DNA from: Nitzschia sp. DOCU1
Taxonomy: Eukaryota; Bacillariophyta; Bacillariophyceae; Bacillariales; Bacillariaceae
Reading direction: 5' to 3'
Assembly (NCBI GenBank): GCA_951394045.1
Contig: OX595992.1
Location: forward strand, 1,178,001-1,242,000
DNA length: 64,000 nt
This document shows, piece by piece, positions 1 to 10,572 of this stretch (position 1 is its first letter; each line of letters starts with the position of its first letter). The position numbers and the translations under genes were made by a program. Below the pieces are notes generated by a model. That model was not told the DNA's origin, ran no database searches, and worked only from the letters and a program-made list of their open reading frames with translations.

Positions 1-1267
1 GACCTCGAGCCAAGGCAGGCTTCAACAAGTTGGATGCATCCATCGATCCTTGGGCCGAGCCAGCTCCGACGACAGTGTGCATTTCGTCGATGAACAAAAT
101 GATCTCACCCTCACTCTTGGTAACTTCCTCCAAGACGGCCTTAAGACGCTCTTCGAATTCACCCCGCATGCTTGCACCAGCCACAAGGGCGGCCAGGTCC
201 AAACCAATGAGACGGCATCCCTTCAAACTATCAGGGACGTCCCCCTGAACAATACGCTGAGCAATACCTTCTGCAACCGCCGTCTTTCCAACACCTTGAC
301 ACAAGTGTCAGTGCCGAGCATTTTATCAAGTCGCAATTCGACACATCATTCGTTCCTTACCTGGATCTCCAATCAAAACAGGATTGTTCTTGGTACGTCG
401 ACTGAGAATCTGAATAGCCCGACGGATCTCGTCGTCACGACCAATCACAGGATCGAGCTTTCCAAGTTCTGCGCGTTCGGTAAAGTCAATACCATACTTC
501 AACAAAGCATCGTACATGTTTTCAGCAGATCGCGAAATGACGGGTCCCGACTTTTCTCGAATTTGCTTCACCGATTTCAAAAGGTCTGTGTACGTAATGC
601 CCTGTTTTTGCAGTGCCATGTTTGTGAATTGCACATCTTCCTTTGCCAGAGCTAGAATCAGAATCTCTGTCGACACAAAGCTATCACCCAGTGTCGACTT
701 GATTTGTCTGGCAGCTTCCAACGTCTTGGGGAGCGTCTGCCCCATGTTCTTTTGCGTGGACCCAGTCTGGATCTTGGGTTGCTTGCTCAAATATTCTTCC
801 AAATCCTGTCGAAGCTTGGTCGAGTCGACGCCCGACAAAACTAAAACCTTTTCGAGTGCTCGTTTTGCGGATTCGGCGTCGTCACCCGCATTGTGTTTCG
901 AAGGATTCAACATGACATCGAGCAAGTGGAAACTCTCCACATTATTCGACTGGTAGTAGTCAGCGACCTTGGTCAGAGCGGCAATGGCTGCCCATGCCGC
1001 CTCTGTGTACTTCATTTGGTCGAAATCTTCCGTCGCCATTTTCAGCGCCGACGACGGTCGTGGTCCTCCCGTCTTTGGAAAGGCGTTGCCCTTGGAAGTG
1101 AAGGGGGAGACAAAGGTTCGCTTTCCGGCAACCGCTGAAGACGACGAAAACAAGGCGTTTCGGGGAGTGGAAGGAACAAAAGCATCCGTCGGATGGGATC
1201 CCCAGCTTGCTGCTGTTGCAATGAGCAATGCAAGCACGGCGGAACGATGACGGGACAAGATGATCAT
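1..1267 (-). CDS. Plastid-targeted ClpB/Hsp100-type AAA+ chaperone (5' part; runs off the window)
   Basis: Hsp100 disaggregases thread aggregated proteins through a hexameric AAA+ ring using ATP. The start is set at ATG 1267 because it opens a signal peptide ([19 protein letters not shown]) ending in TDAFVP, a diatom plastid-entry motif; an upstream in-frame methionine would bury it. Then come a Clp N-terminal repeat domain and the first AAA+ domain: [24 protein letters not shown], Walker [18 protein letters not shown], and Walker [10 protein letters not shown] 66-bp intron (295-360, GTAAGG...AAG) splits the Walker A glycine codon and splicing restores GDPGVGKT. The coding sequence continues past base 1, so the middle domain and second AAA+ domain are not seen. 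[14 protein letters not shown] resembles ClpB more than ClpC, but without the middle domain the choice between them is not certain. Confidence 0.88.
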
Positions 1268-2017
1268 GGTCACTTTTCGTAGTTTATCGTGAAACGATAA
1301 TACTGAAGTTGCTGCGTCAAAAGTGCACGAGTGCACAGATTATGATCACAATCGGATGATTACTACAACCGCCACTTTTTACGATCGACCAGACCAGATC
1401 AGTCAGGATGCCATCAGCTCTTTCAAAAGGGGTCGGCGGTACGAGAATTTCGTAAAATTTGTACGTTGGCAAAGCATTCCTCTAAACAAATGCAGATGGT
1501 GTTCCCAACGGTGGGGCATTGTGGTTGGTGGAGGCAGTTCGAGCTCCATAATTCGGAAATTTCAAAAAGATTCTAGCGAATTTGTCGAATCCCATGGAAT
1601 TTATTGAGAAAAGAGCTCGAGACCCCATTGTGACACGTGGAGAGAATGACATTCCGGGGATTTTCTTCGAATTTTGGTGCAATCGTGACCAAGGGATCCC
1701 ATTAACCACGATGTTCATTGGTCGAAAGGAGGATCTTGCTGGCACGACTGTATTTCTTAACCGGCTGTGATCGGAGAAGCTACTAGAGCTAGAGTATACT
1801 TGAAAGCCATCTGCTAGGGCTGCTAGCTAGTAGGATTAGGTAATCGCATAATCCTTGACAAGCGTTTGTAGTCTAAAACTGGAGTCCGAGGAATCGATTC
1901 CAGGCAGTCCTGCCTACTGGTGCCTACAACTACAGAATGATAGTAGACCGCGTCAAAGCGGATAAGTATGAGGGACAAAATGCAGGTAAGTTGTAGTTGT
2001 TCCACCGTGGCGGAATA
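1268..2017. other. Intergenic, no gene seen
   Basis: This lies between the 5' end of the Clp gene and the 3' end of the alpha/beta hydrolase gene. It holds only short ORFs without recognisable motifs and no repeat I could pair. It presumably contains the Clp promoter. Confidence 0.5.
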
Positions 2018-3226
2018 TTATTGGGAGGATGCCAATTGTTGCACCAAAAAATTCGAAATGAGTGGCTTGATGATTGCCGCTGTAGGTGGCGAGTCTCGAG
2101 ATACTTGATATTTGTCAAAGTCCAAAACAGGGATCGACATGGCCTGTGCCACGGGCAACAATGGGGAAAGAAAGCTAACCATGGCATCATTGACATTCTC
2201 TGAAAGATAAGATATATGGTTGGGGGCATCCGGGCGGTCGAAAATTAGGGCAGCTTTCCGTGGAATCGTCGTCGGAAGATTGTCCTCTTGCAGACGCTGA
2301 TAAATGGAAGGGAGTATAATTGGACCGCGAGCTTGAACAAGGCCATCGTTCATTGAGGAAATAAAAAGGAGTGGAGAGGGACAATCTTCTGGTGCCGGCG
2401 GTCCAGCGATCAAAACACGAGCCCACGATGCGTCACCTATCCTTAGAGCAGTACCACACCCCAACGAGTGCCCGACCACTCCGTACGCAGAAGGCTGTAG
2501 TGAGGTGTTGATAAATTTTAAAAGTGCATCGTTGACGACTGCTCGATCAAGTCCTGGTTGTCGTCGGTAGGATGCGGCCAAGGATTCTGGATATTCTGGA
2601 CTGACGCAGACGAATCCTTTGGAAGCAAGGTCTTCCGCGATGTGGGAAAGATCGAAGCGACTTCCCAGGTAACCATGAGATAATATGATCACTTTCGAAC
2701 CCGGCTGAAAAGGTAGCGAATCACCATTTCGCAGAGACCCCGAAGGGGTGGTCGGCGAAAAGGCAAACTTGCGGGATGCAAACTCCGGGATGAAATCCCA
2801 CCCTGCCAATAGTTCACCAATCCGTCGGACTGAGATCCTATGAAGATACTTTGGTCTCGCTCGGAAGGGAACTGGTGCAGCTGGACCTCCCGTCGGGAAC
2901 CAGCATGCAACTGGGACTTGGACACCAAATCCCGGAATCGGCAATTCAACCGTCTTGTACGCCACGTCAAGTGTCGAAGAAGACGACTTGTCAAGCATTG
3001 TCGTGGTGGGGCGAGGTTTATCACTCAGATCATCTGACGATGCAGATGCCAGCTTCGGATTCCAAAGGACAGGAGCGCCCAGGAATGAAACAGCAATTGC
3101 ATTCTGACACAACCATTGTCGTCTTGATTTTGCCGACGATGCCGACTGTTGCGCCGGGGAAGACAATGCTGACACGCGAGCGAACAACAGGGTGAAACAA
3201 AGACAACCCAACACCGATTGACGCAT
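2018..3226 (-). CDS. Alpha/beta hydrolase, probably thylakoid lumen (platelet-activating-factor acetylhydrolase/dienelactone-hydrolase-like)
   Basis: A single-exon gene for 402 residues. The start at 3226 is preferred over an upstream ATG at 3454 because it begins a hydrophobic signal (MRQSVLGCLCFTLLFARVSA). About 30 residues later a second signal follows: SRRQWLCQ, a hydrophobic stretch, then LASAS. This is the twin-arginine pattern of thylakoid Tat substrates. The mature part has the nucleophile elbow GHSLG near residue 252, an oxyanion region ILSHGYLGS, and a late NHISYLS that could supply the catalytic histidine. These fit the serine esterase/lipase superfamily. The substrate cannot be told from sequence; acyl esters or lipids are possible. 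Fold and targeting are well supported, specificity is not. Confidence 0.75.
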   Translation of the reverse strand: MRQSVLGCLCFTLLFARVSALSSPAQQSASSAKSRRQWLCQNAIAVSFLGAPVLWNPKLASASSDDLSDKPRPTTTMLDKSSSSTLDVAYKTVELPIPGFGVQVPVACWFPTGGPAAPVPFRARPKYLHRISVRRIGELLAGWDFIPEFASRKFAFSPTTPSGSLRNGDSLPFQPGSKVIILSHGYLGSRFDLSHIAEDLASKGFVCVSPEYPESLAASYRRQPGLDRAVVNDALLKFINTSLQPSAYGVVGHSLGCGTALRIGDASWARVLIAGPPAPEDCPSPLLFISSMNDGLVQARGPIILPSIYQRLQEDNLPTTIPRKAALIFDRPDAPNHISYLSENVNDAMVSFLSPLLPVAQAMSIPVLDFDKYQVSRDSPPTAAIIKPLISNFLVQQLASSQ

Positions 3227-4515
3227 GGTCACTGAAGATTGTTCTGGTGTCACTGCCGTTTCTATGACCTCTGTTGTTGATTGGGTGCAATTGAAACCGG
3301 TTGCCCTTGGTCTACCTTCAAGTCGACGACTGGTGAACTGACAACAAAGAACGAGGACTGCGTTGCAGACCAAATGATGAGGTGATTCATTCCTTCCGGG
3401 ATTCTGTGTTGAAGTTTTCTCGTTTGCCCTCAACCACGTCATCTTGTCCCCCAAAAGGGGGCGGGGCGCAATAGCAAAAGGGGCTCTCTACTACCGGTAG
3501 CGCCACAAACACAAACATTCGCAGATGCGAAGATCCAATAGCAACGGGAGCTTAGTTTAGGACCGTGCTGATATCTACAGATAGCAAGTATGCTATATGA
3601 ATGGCATAATCTAGCACTTCCTCCACAACGACCGCAGGTAGTCGATGCATACCTTGTAGACTAACTTGCTAGGATTTTTACGCTGTAGTACTTTTCGTGC
3701 TGGTGGTCGTCGTGAAGAGCACTCCCCTCCTCCTCCGACCTAGAGATAGTCAGGCAAGTATTATCATCTCCATTCGCCTTGCACCACCAACCCATTTGGA
3801 AAAGCGTGACGCCAAAGGAGCTATGAAAAGTCGTCATAGGGCAGAACAAGTGTTCGGCTCGCTGAAAGCCCCCGGCAGTAGCCCAACGTTTGAAGAGTTG
3901 AACAAAGTATCGAAGAGTTGCCCGCCACGCGCGGTCAAGAATTTTTTGCGATAGAGAGGTTGGCTCGAGCTCTCGACTGGCTTGACACCATGCGCCATGC
4001 TGACCGATCCTGTGATTGGAGAGACCAGACTGGATAGAAAGGTGCTTATTTTAAAGACATTTGAATCAATGAGTTGTGGAGTGCCATGATAAATATTCAA
4101 TATTATGGCTCCAAAAGGTATATTTTAAGTCAATAATAAACCTATTCCACCGCAACCACGTCTGCATCGCCACGCTGCCCCATTCCGCACCATCGTCGGC
4201 TTTTCTCATTCGTCGATTGCAGAATTTGCATCCGAGGAAGTTGCGAGAAGGTGTCAAGTGTTGGAAGCACACTAGGAATCGGGGCTCTCCCGAATATGTC
4301 ACTCCAAGAACTTGGTTGATAGCACTGAAAAGGCTCTTCACCCAATCGCACTTTTACATCAACGCAAGACTTAATTTCACTTGGTGTCAGGAAAGTTGAG
4401 CGTTGGGCCATTTCCATTTCTTGATGCCAAGGTTGACTCCATCCACTATTTCACTTTCCAAACATTCTCACAATCCAGCGAAAGCACGATTTGAAAAGCC
4501 TTGCACCAGTTCATC
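3227..4515. other. Intergenic, 1.3 kb
   Basis: No convincing gene is present. A 43-codon ORF at 3823-3954 (+) reads MKSRHRAEQVFGSLK and ends FLR; it has reasonable amino-acid composition but no recognisable family, and could be chance or a remnant. Confidence 0.4.
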
Positions 4516-4997
4516 ATGATGAGATCCCACCAAATCAGTTACATTCTTACCGCGCTGCTTGCAGTGCTATACCAATGCAATCAGAGCAATGCGTTCTCAA
4601 CGCTGGTAACTCCTGCGGCGAGGCAAAGAACCTCAACCAATCTGAACGCGTGGTCGCTGGAGATTCCTGATGGTCTTGGTTCCTTCAAGAGCACATGGTA
4701 CAACACTGTCGAGAACCCAACAGCCCGAAGGAAAATTTACGATGAGTAAGTAGATGATCTTCTTGGAAGACAATGTGCCGTGCTAGTATTCTGGCGACAT
4801 CATTGCTAATATCATCGATCCATGCTTGTTTGTTAACCTACAGTGCACCCAATGACTTTCGCTTTGTCACGGCTGGTAGTGATTGGCCTTCCGCCGGTGA
4901 GGACGAGGCCTCTAGTAGACTCGACATGGAAAAGCCGCGAGTCCAAATCAATCCAATCCGCCGGGCAGCCGAGTGGATCCTTCGGCGAAGACGATAA
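4516..4997 (+). CDS. Small plastid-targeted protein of unknown function (two exons, 127 aa)
   Basis: Exon 1 is 4516-4745 and exon 2 is 4844-4997. The 98-bp intron starts GTAAGT and ends TTAACCTACAG, and joining restores an open frame (TARRKIYDD-APNDFRF). Two adjacent ATGs at 4516 and 4519 open a signal peptide, YILTALLAVLYQ, ending SNAFSTL, an A-F plastid motif. The mature part is about 95 residues, ends in a strongly basic RRAAEWILRRRR, and contains WSLEIPDGLGSFKSTWYN. I do not recognise the family. The intact splice signals and targeting peptide argue that it is a real gene. Confidence 0.6.
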
Positions 4998-5379
4998 ACA
5001 GTTGTCCCGCCACTTCCTTTGATGCATGTGATTTATGTATATTCTATCAACATCATTGTCGCTATATATTGTGGGCACCCCCAGCTATTAAAGTCCCGTT
5101 GAAATTTTGGTTTGGAAACGAACGCATACTGTCAAGAAAAAACCCTTTCCATCACCATTACTGCAACCCAACTCAAGCAAGTAGAGTTCTAATAATTAAA
5201 CATAGTAACCGAAACAACAACAGTAACAACAGATCCCAAACCATAGTTTGTTCAGCGGCTCTGTTGCTCAACCATCTGGGACAACAACAATCGGTCTCGC
5301 AACGCAAAGCGTCCATTCATCAAGTACCAAGTTGGGTGATACGTAGTTGTAGGGACGATGGGGTGGAAGCAACTTTGCA
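4998..5379. other. Intergenic left flank of the Ty3/gypsy insertion
   Basis: No gene seen. The last five bases (5380-5384, CATCG) are the left target-site duplication. Confidence 0.5.
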
Positions 5380-5384
5380 CATCG

Positions 5385-5509
5385 TGAACCAAATGCTATC
5401 AATCGTATCACGACTGATCCGACCATCTGCTCCGCTACATACAGTTCTCATAATTTCCTTTCTAGCCTTTATTACGTCGTCTACTATCGTCTACGAAGGC
5501 CTTAGGACA
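5385..5509 (+). repeat. 5' LTR of the Ty3/gypsy element (125 bp)
   Basis: Starts TGAACC and ends GGACA. It matches 10448-10572 base for base as far as I can read. It is unusually short for a gypsy LTR. Confidence 0.93.
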
Positions 5510-5541
5510 GTTTGATATCAAAGTCCACAAACAGACGATTG

Positions 5542-6966
5542 ATGAAAACTACAACCATGCCATACAATGTTAGCGATGACGAAGCTGCCTTCCCCTTGGT
5601 AAGGCGCCAGATATACCAGGATGCGGATGTGGCAAGAACGACAACTCAGAAGACGATTGTAACGAGCGCTGGAATTGGTCAGCCCGATGAAAAGTCAAAA
5701 TTCACGATTAAAATTTATAGTGGCAACACGAACGAGGATATCATATCCCTCATCGTTACCATCATGCAATTTAAATCATGGGCTGAGGCGAAAGGACTTT
5801 GGGATGCCCCTCTGACACAAGCAGTGCCAAAACTCTTCGAAGAATGGCGGAAATGTTTGAGCGGAATGGCGGAACAAAACTGGAATGAGATCATGGCAAG
5901 AGTGGGAAATTCCACAACAAGGACCTTCGCATTGTTCAAGGTCAAGATGTCCGAATTCATTGTCAAAAAGGTTGCCCATGATGATGATGTGTATTTTACG
6001 CAAAAGGACTATTTGAACGAGCGAACTCTTCCGGCAAATATGACGTTCAACGAGTTTTATGATCGATTGACGTTATACAGTTCCTACATGCCCTGGCTCC
6101 TAGATATTCCGCAGATTATCCGCCTGCACAATATACAAGCAACATTTGAGTACGAGCGAGTTCAGCAAGCTACGAACCTGCTGTGGGAGACTGGAAGTTT
6201 GCAGCCACATGACTTTGTGGACATCATTCTGCGAACTATGCCTCCTCGGTGGCTACGACAGTTCAGACTATCTGGAGGGTCCCACCAGAGCAGTATCAGT
6301 GATATCTGCACCAGAATGAGTATCTACGATGCGGACGACCGACGCCAACGAAATACACGTTATGCTCCTAGGCAGTCTACCATGCGTGGCGGTGCTCGAC
6401 GCCCTCCAACCAATAATCGAGGACGCTATATGCGAGACGCAACAAATCAACAATGGCGAGACGCCCAACATCAACAATATCAACCAGCACGGCCAAACTT
6501 TACCCAATCTAATCAATTCAGTTCGAATCGGGCACCTGCCGGTGCACAACGCTATGGGAACAGCCATGGAGGCGGACATGGAAGATTCGGACGCGGCGGT
6601 AGGAATGCTCGTGGACGAGGAAATGGCGGCAGATTCCACCCGGATACACCTCACTCCAGCAATGAACATCAGTATTTTCAAGATACTCAGCTCGACACGG
6701 AAAATGAAGTATATGAAGATGCGATACAACAACCAGAGGAGCAACACGATGACCAGTATTGGGAAGACGTACAGGCCCAGTACTATTTTGAGCCTGAAGA
6801 AGAGCTAGTAGAATATCACGACGATCAACTCCACGCGATCGAAGATGTTGGATACTCATTTGAGGAAGGGTATACATCGGACGTGGAGGAGGACGTTCGG
6901 CGTGACTATTACGACTGCGATTACGGATTTGAAGACGAAAGCGGAGACTGCAAGTACTACTACTAG
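5542..6966 (+). CDS. gag: Ty3/gypsy Gag protein
   Basis: About 474 residues from ATG 5542, the first ATG after the LTR. Gag forms the virus-like particle that carries the RNA copy. The central part (FKSWAEAKGLWDAPLT, LFKVKMSEFIVKK, FDVIILRTMPPRW-like stretch) fits a retrotransposon capsid domain. No CCHC zinc knuckle is present. Instead the tail has an arginine/glycine-rich stretch (GGHGRFGRGGRNARGRG) followed by a long acidic end rich in E, D, Q and Y. The RG-rich stretch may replace the knuckle for RNA binding, which is an inference. The ORF ends in TAG inside the start of pol. Confidence 0.85.
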   Translation: MKTTTMPYNVSDDEAAFPLVRRQIYQDADVARTTTQKTIVTSAGIGQPDEKSKFTIKIYSGNTNEDIISLIVTIMQFKSWAEAKGLWDAPLTQAVPKLFEEWRKCLSGMAEQNWNEIMARVGNSTTRTFALFKVKMSEFIVKKVAHDDDVYFTQKDYLNERTLPANMTFNEFYDRLTLYSSYMPWLLDIPQIIRLHNIQATFEYERVQQATNLLWETGSLQPHDFVDIILRTMPPRWLRQFRLSGGSHQSSISDICTRMSIYDADDRRQRNTRYAPRQSTMRGGARRPPTNNRGRYMRDATNQQWRDAQHQQYQPARPNFTQSNQFSSNRAPAGAQRYGNSHGGGHGRFGRGGRNARGRGNGGRFHPDTPHSSNEHQYFQDTQLDTENEVYEDAIQQPEEQHDDQYWEDVQAQYYFEPEEELVEYHDDQLHAIEDVGYSFEEGYTSDVEEDVRRDYYDCDYGFEDESGDCKYYY

Positions 6967-9900
6967 CAGCCTGGACGCAGTACCTCATCGGGGAACTGGA
7001 TATTTCTTGTGCGATGAATTCATGGAGGCGGAAGACATCAAGTATTCTACATTTGCATATCATACATTCAGGAGCACAAGTTATGCATCGGTGCACAACA
7101 GCATCATTCCATTTGATACATGTTATTTTGGGGAAGAAACGAGTTCAGAGGAAGAGTCTATCGAGTTGAAAGATTTGCCTACATCGGAGGTAGCGCTAGC
7201 AATTAAAGTGGAGGACACCGAATTGCTATTTCGTGCTCTCCTTGATTCTGGCACTAGTACATCGATAATGACTCGAGCAGCTCTCGAACGAGCTAAATTG
7301 GTGGCTAAGCCCAACACGGGAAGGAAAGTGAAACGAAGGTATCGAACCACCGCTGGTACCTTCTCGACGAATCTCCACACTACGATTCGACGCCACCGCG
7401 TAGTGGATTTGTCAGGTAGGAGGCAGCTGGCCTCTACCAAATTACAAGTCTTCGATGGAGCAATGGGCGAATATGATATGATTCTTGGTCGAGATTATCT
7501 CACCCGATATGGAATTAAGCTCTGCTTTGATTCCAAGACGATTGAGTGGGATGGTCGAACGATGCCAATGCACCTGCCTGGCTACTGGAATCAAGAACGA
7601 TTGGAAGACCTTTTCTATATCCTGGAGAATCCACAGCTGGAAGACTTACTCAATGGTGAATTGCTCCGAACTGAGGAAACGTATGCGACGACACTCCTCG
7701 ATTCCAAGTATGAAAAACAGAATCTTACAGCGGTTGCGGCGAAGCAACAACATCTCACGCCTGATCAACGAAAGTTGTTGTGGCAGACCCTGCAACGCCA
7801 TGAAGCACTGTTTGCTGGTAAATTAGGTATGTGGAAAGGAGAGGAAATTGATGTGGAGTTGGACCCAACAGTCCGCCCATATCATTGTCGCTATCCTATT
7901 CGCATTCCACATGTCCAGCTAGCAACCCTGAAGAAGGAGACGGATCGACTATGCGATATCGGCGTGCTCGAAAAAACCTCAGGTAATAGTCAATGGTGCG
8001 CACCGTCATTCTGCATTGCGAAGAAAGATGGACGCATTCGATTTATCACCGACTACAGGATGCTCAACAAGGCGATCATTCGCAATCCATGGCCTATGCC
8101 ACATATTGCCGACTTGATCGAAAACATTGGACGCTACAAGTATGCGACTTGTCTGGATTTATCCATGGGATATTACCATCTGAAGTTATCGGATCATCTT
8201 GCGGAGATGACGACCTTTATGCTACCATTTGGATGCTACAAATACCGACGACTACCGATGGGTTTGAATGTCAGCCCTGATATTTTCCAACGTTTGATGA
8301 CCAACCTATTTGCGGATTTACCGTTCGTCCACTGCTACCTCGACGACGTGGCGGTCATTTCTAATGGCACTTATGAGGACCACCTCGAAAGGGTATCACT
8401 GGTGCTCGACCGATTTCAACAAAAAGGTCTTGCGGTCAATGCCCTCAAGTCCTACTGGGCAACCGACCGTCCTGTCGAATATTTGGGTTTTCTACTTACG
8501 CCCAATGGCATTCGACCACAACCACGAAAAATTGAAGCTATCCAGCATTTGCAAGCTCCACGAACACGCAAGGAGCTACGGAGGATTGTCGGGCTCGTTA
8601 ACTACTACCGATACATGTGGCGTAGCCGCAGTCACCTACTGGCCCCACTCACGAGCCTACTTTCTACTAAACTCAAATTTGTCTGGACCCCAGTGCATCA
8701 AAAGGCATTTGAAGCACTCAAGCAAGCGATTACTTCGGAAGTTCTACTCACGTTTCCTGATTATTCGAAGCCCTTCCATTTATTCACTGATGCTTCGGAC
8801 TATCAAGTGGGGGCGGTGCTTTCTCAAGACGGAAAGCCAATTGCTTTCTTTTCGAAGAAATTGAATCCTGCTCAACAACGCTATGGAATTGGCGAGAAAG
8901 AAATGCTTTCGATCGTGCTGACTCTCAAAGAGTTCCGCACCATCATTTATGGTTATCCTGTGATCATCCATACCGATCACAAGAATTTGGCACATGATTC
9001 GCAATTCAAGACAGCGCGCATTCTTCGCTGGCGAATGGCAATTGAAGAATATTTGCCGACACTTCATTGGATTCCTGGCGTAAAGAACCCAGTGGCAGAT
9101 CTTTTATCACGCCACCCTACTATTTCCATGGATGAAATCGATGAAAACTTTGATGCCTCTGCTCTTCAACACCGAACAATCAATTTAGCACGAGAGTATA
9201 CTGTGCCGCTCAATCTACAGGAAATCTACAAAGCGCAATTAAAGGACCCCACGATAAAAAAGTTCCAACGTGAGGCCCCAGAATCTCTCGGACGAATCTT
9301 CGACAATACCGGTGACAGAACAGGCCCGCATCATGCATTAACTATCATCGACCCTATTTTGAAAGAACATCGAATTCTTGTTCCAAAAACGCAACAACAA
9401 CGGCTTCTACATTGGTATCATCACATGCTGATGCACCCTGGCGAAGATCGATTATTCAATACGTTACATCAACATTTCACGTGGCCCAAAATGCGCCAAA
9501 CAATTCAACACTACGTGAAGACTTGCCCCAATTGTCAGAAAGGCAAGCGTGGTCTACGAGGCTACGGGGAGATACCCTTAAAAGATGTGGAAACGCAACC
9601 ATGGAAAGACATGTGTGTGGATCTTTCCGGTCCCTGGTCGGCAACTGTCAACAAGAAACAAGTTACTTTTCATGCTCTGACCATGATCGACCCATTCACT
9701 TCATGGGTTGAGATCATCCCCATCTACACGAAAGAAGCACCCTATATTCGAGATTTGATTTTAAGGGTTGAGATCATCCCCATCTACACGAAAGAAGCAC
9801 CCTATATTCGAGATTTGATTTTACATGAATGGCTACGACGCTACCCTCGACCATCGCGCATCATCTTTGATCAAGGCGGGGAATTCGACAACACCTGGCT

Positions 9901-10450
9901 CTACGCTCTCTGTCGCCGATGGAACATTCGACCAGAGCCCATCACTGTACGTAATCCCCGGGCCAATGCCATCGTGGAACGCCTTCACAGAATCATGGGT
10001 GACATGCTTCGATGCGCCCTCTCCCGACGGCATATCAAAGACGACCCTGTCAAGGATTTATTGTCAGCTGCTGCATATGGCATTCGAGCTACTGTCCACG
10101 GCACCACGAAATTTACGCCTGGTCAGCTCGTATTTTCCAAAGATATGATTCTACGTACCCATATCCAAGCCGATTTGGAAATGGTTCGACGACGACGACA
10201 ACAGGCAGTACTCAAAAACAACCAGCGGGAGAACAAGCGCAGGATCAAATACAATTACAAGCCTGGTGACAAAGTCCTGATCCTTACGCAACACCTAGAT
10301 CCGAAATTGAAACTCAATGAAGGTCCCTTCAGAGTTGAGAGCTACAATCCGGCGAATGGCACCCTACAAATCCGGCGCGGCAACTACATCGAGCCCATCA
10401 ACATTCGACTAGTACGCCCGTATTTCGGCCGCCATTCGGGAGGCGACTGA
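6845..10450 (+). CDS. pol: Ty3/gypsy Pol polyprotein (protease, RT, RNase H, integrase)
   Basis: The 1201-codon frame is +1 relative to gag and opens at 6812, so the two frames overlap to 6966. Pol could be made by +1 frameshifting or by restart at ATG 6845. Domains: aspartic protease LLDSGTST (about residue 133) with ILGRDYL; reverse transcriptase with YLDD near residue 497; RNase H FTDASDYQVGAVLS and HTDHKNL; integrase zinc finger (HHMLMH...CPNCQ) and catalytic core D (MCVDLSG), D (FDQGGEF), E (IVERLHR). There is no chromodomain at the end. The TGA stop is the first three bases of the 3' LTR. A 60-bp in-frame tandem duplication sits inside the integrase core, so this copy may not be fully active. 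Confidence 0.93.
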   Translation: MLDTHLRKGIHRTWRRTFGVTITTAITDLKTKAETASTTTSSLDAVPHRGTGYFLCDEFMEAEDIKYSTFAYHTFRSTSYASVHNSIIPFDTCYFGEETSSEEESIELKDLPTSEVALAIKVEDTELLFRALLDSGTSTSIMTRAALERAKLVAKPNTGRKVKRRYRTTAGTFSTNLHTTIRRHRVVDLSGRRQLASTKLQVFDGAMGEYDMILGRDYLTRYGIKLCFDSKTIEWDGRTMPMHLPGYWNQERLEDLFYILENPQLEDLLNGELLRTEETYATTLLDSKYEKQNLTAVAAKQQHLTPDQRKLLWQTLQRHEALFAGKLGMWKGEEIDVELDPTVRPYHCRYPIRIPHVQLATLKKETDRLCDIGVLEKTSGNSQWCAPSFCIAKKDGRIRFITDYRMLNKAIIRNPWPMPHIADLIENIGRYKYATCLDLSMGYYHLKLSDHLAEMTTFMLPFGCYKYRRLPMGLNVSPDIFQRLMTNLFADLPFVHCYLDDVAVISNGTYEDHLERVSLVLDRFQQKGLAVNALKSYWATDRPVEYLGFLLTPNGIRPQPRKIEAIQHLQAPRTRKELRRIVGLVNYYRYMWRSRSHLLAPLTSLLSTKLKFVWTPVHQKAFEALKQAITSEVLLTFPDYSKPFHLFTDASDYQVGAVLSQDGKPIAFFSKKLNPAQQRYGIGEKEMLSIVLTLKEFRTIIYGYPVIIHTDHKNLAHDSQFKTARILRWRMAIEEYLPTLHWIPGVKNPVADLLSRHPTISMDEIDENFDASALQHRTINLAREYTVPLNLQEIYKAQLKDPTIKKFQREAPESLGRIFDNTGDRTGPHHALTIIDPILKEHRILVPKTQQQRLLHWYHHMLMHPGEDRLFNTLHQHFTWPKMRQTIQHYVKTCPNCQKGKRGLRGYGEIPLKDVETQPWKDMCVDLSGPWSATVNKKQVTFHALTMIDPFTSWVEIIPIYTKEAPYIRDLILRVEIIPIYTKEAPYIRDLILHEWLRRYPRPSRIIFDQGGEFDNTWLYALCRRWNIRPEPITVRNPRANAIVERLHRIMGDMLRCALSRRHIKDDPVKDLLSAAAYGIRATVHGTTKFTPGQLVFSKDMILRTHIQADLEMVRRRRQQAVLKNNQRENKRRIKYNYKPGDKVLILTQHLDPKLKLNEGPFRVESYNPANGTLQIRRGNYIEPINIRLVRPYFGRHSGGD
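9705..9824 (+). repeat. 60-bp tandem duplication inside the integrase core
   Basis: Bases 9705-9763 recur at 9765-9823 with no difference seen. The period is 60 bp, so the frame is kept and 20 residues beginning VEIIPIYTKEAPYIRD appear twice. It lies between the first and second catalytic aspartates of the integrase. Confidence 0.93.
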
Positions 10451-10572
10451 ACCAAATGCTATCAATCGTATCACGACTGATCCGACCATCTGCTCCGCTA
10501 CATACAGTTCTCATAATTTCCTTTCTAGCCTTTATTACGTCGTCTACTATCGTCTACGAAGGCCTTAGGACA
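10448..10572 (+). repeat. 3' LTR of the Ty3/gypsy element (125 bp)
   Basis: Identical to 5385-5509. Its first three bases are the stop codon of pol. It is followed by the right target duplication CATCG. Confidence 0.93.

Noticed and set aside
5512..5540. Primer-binding site after the 5' LTR as a match to initiator tRNA-Met
   Set aside because: The bases differ from the usual TGGTATCAGAGC pattern at several positions, so I could not support a specific tRNA.
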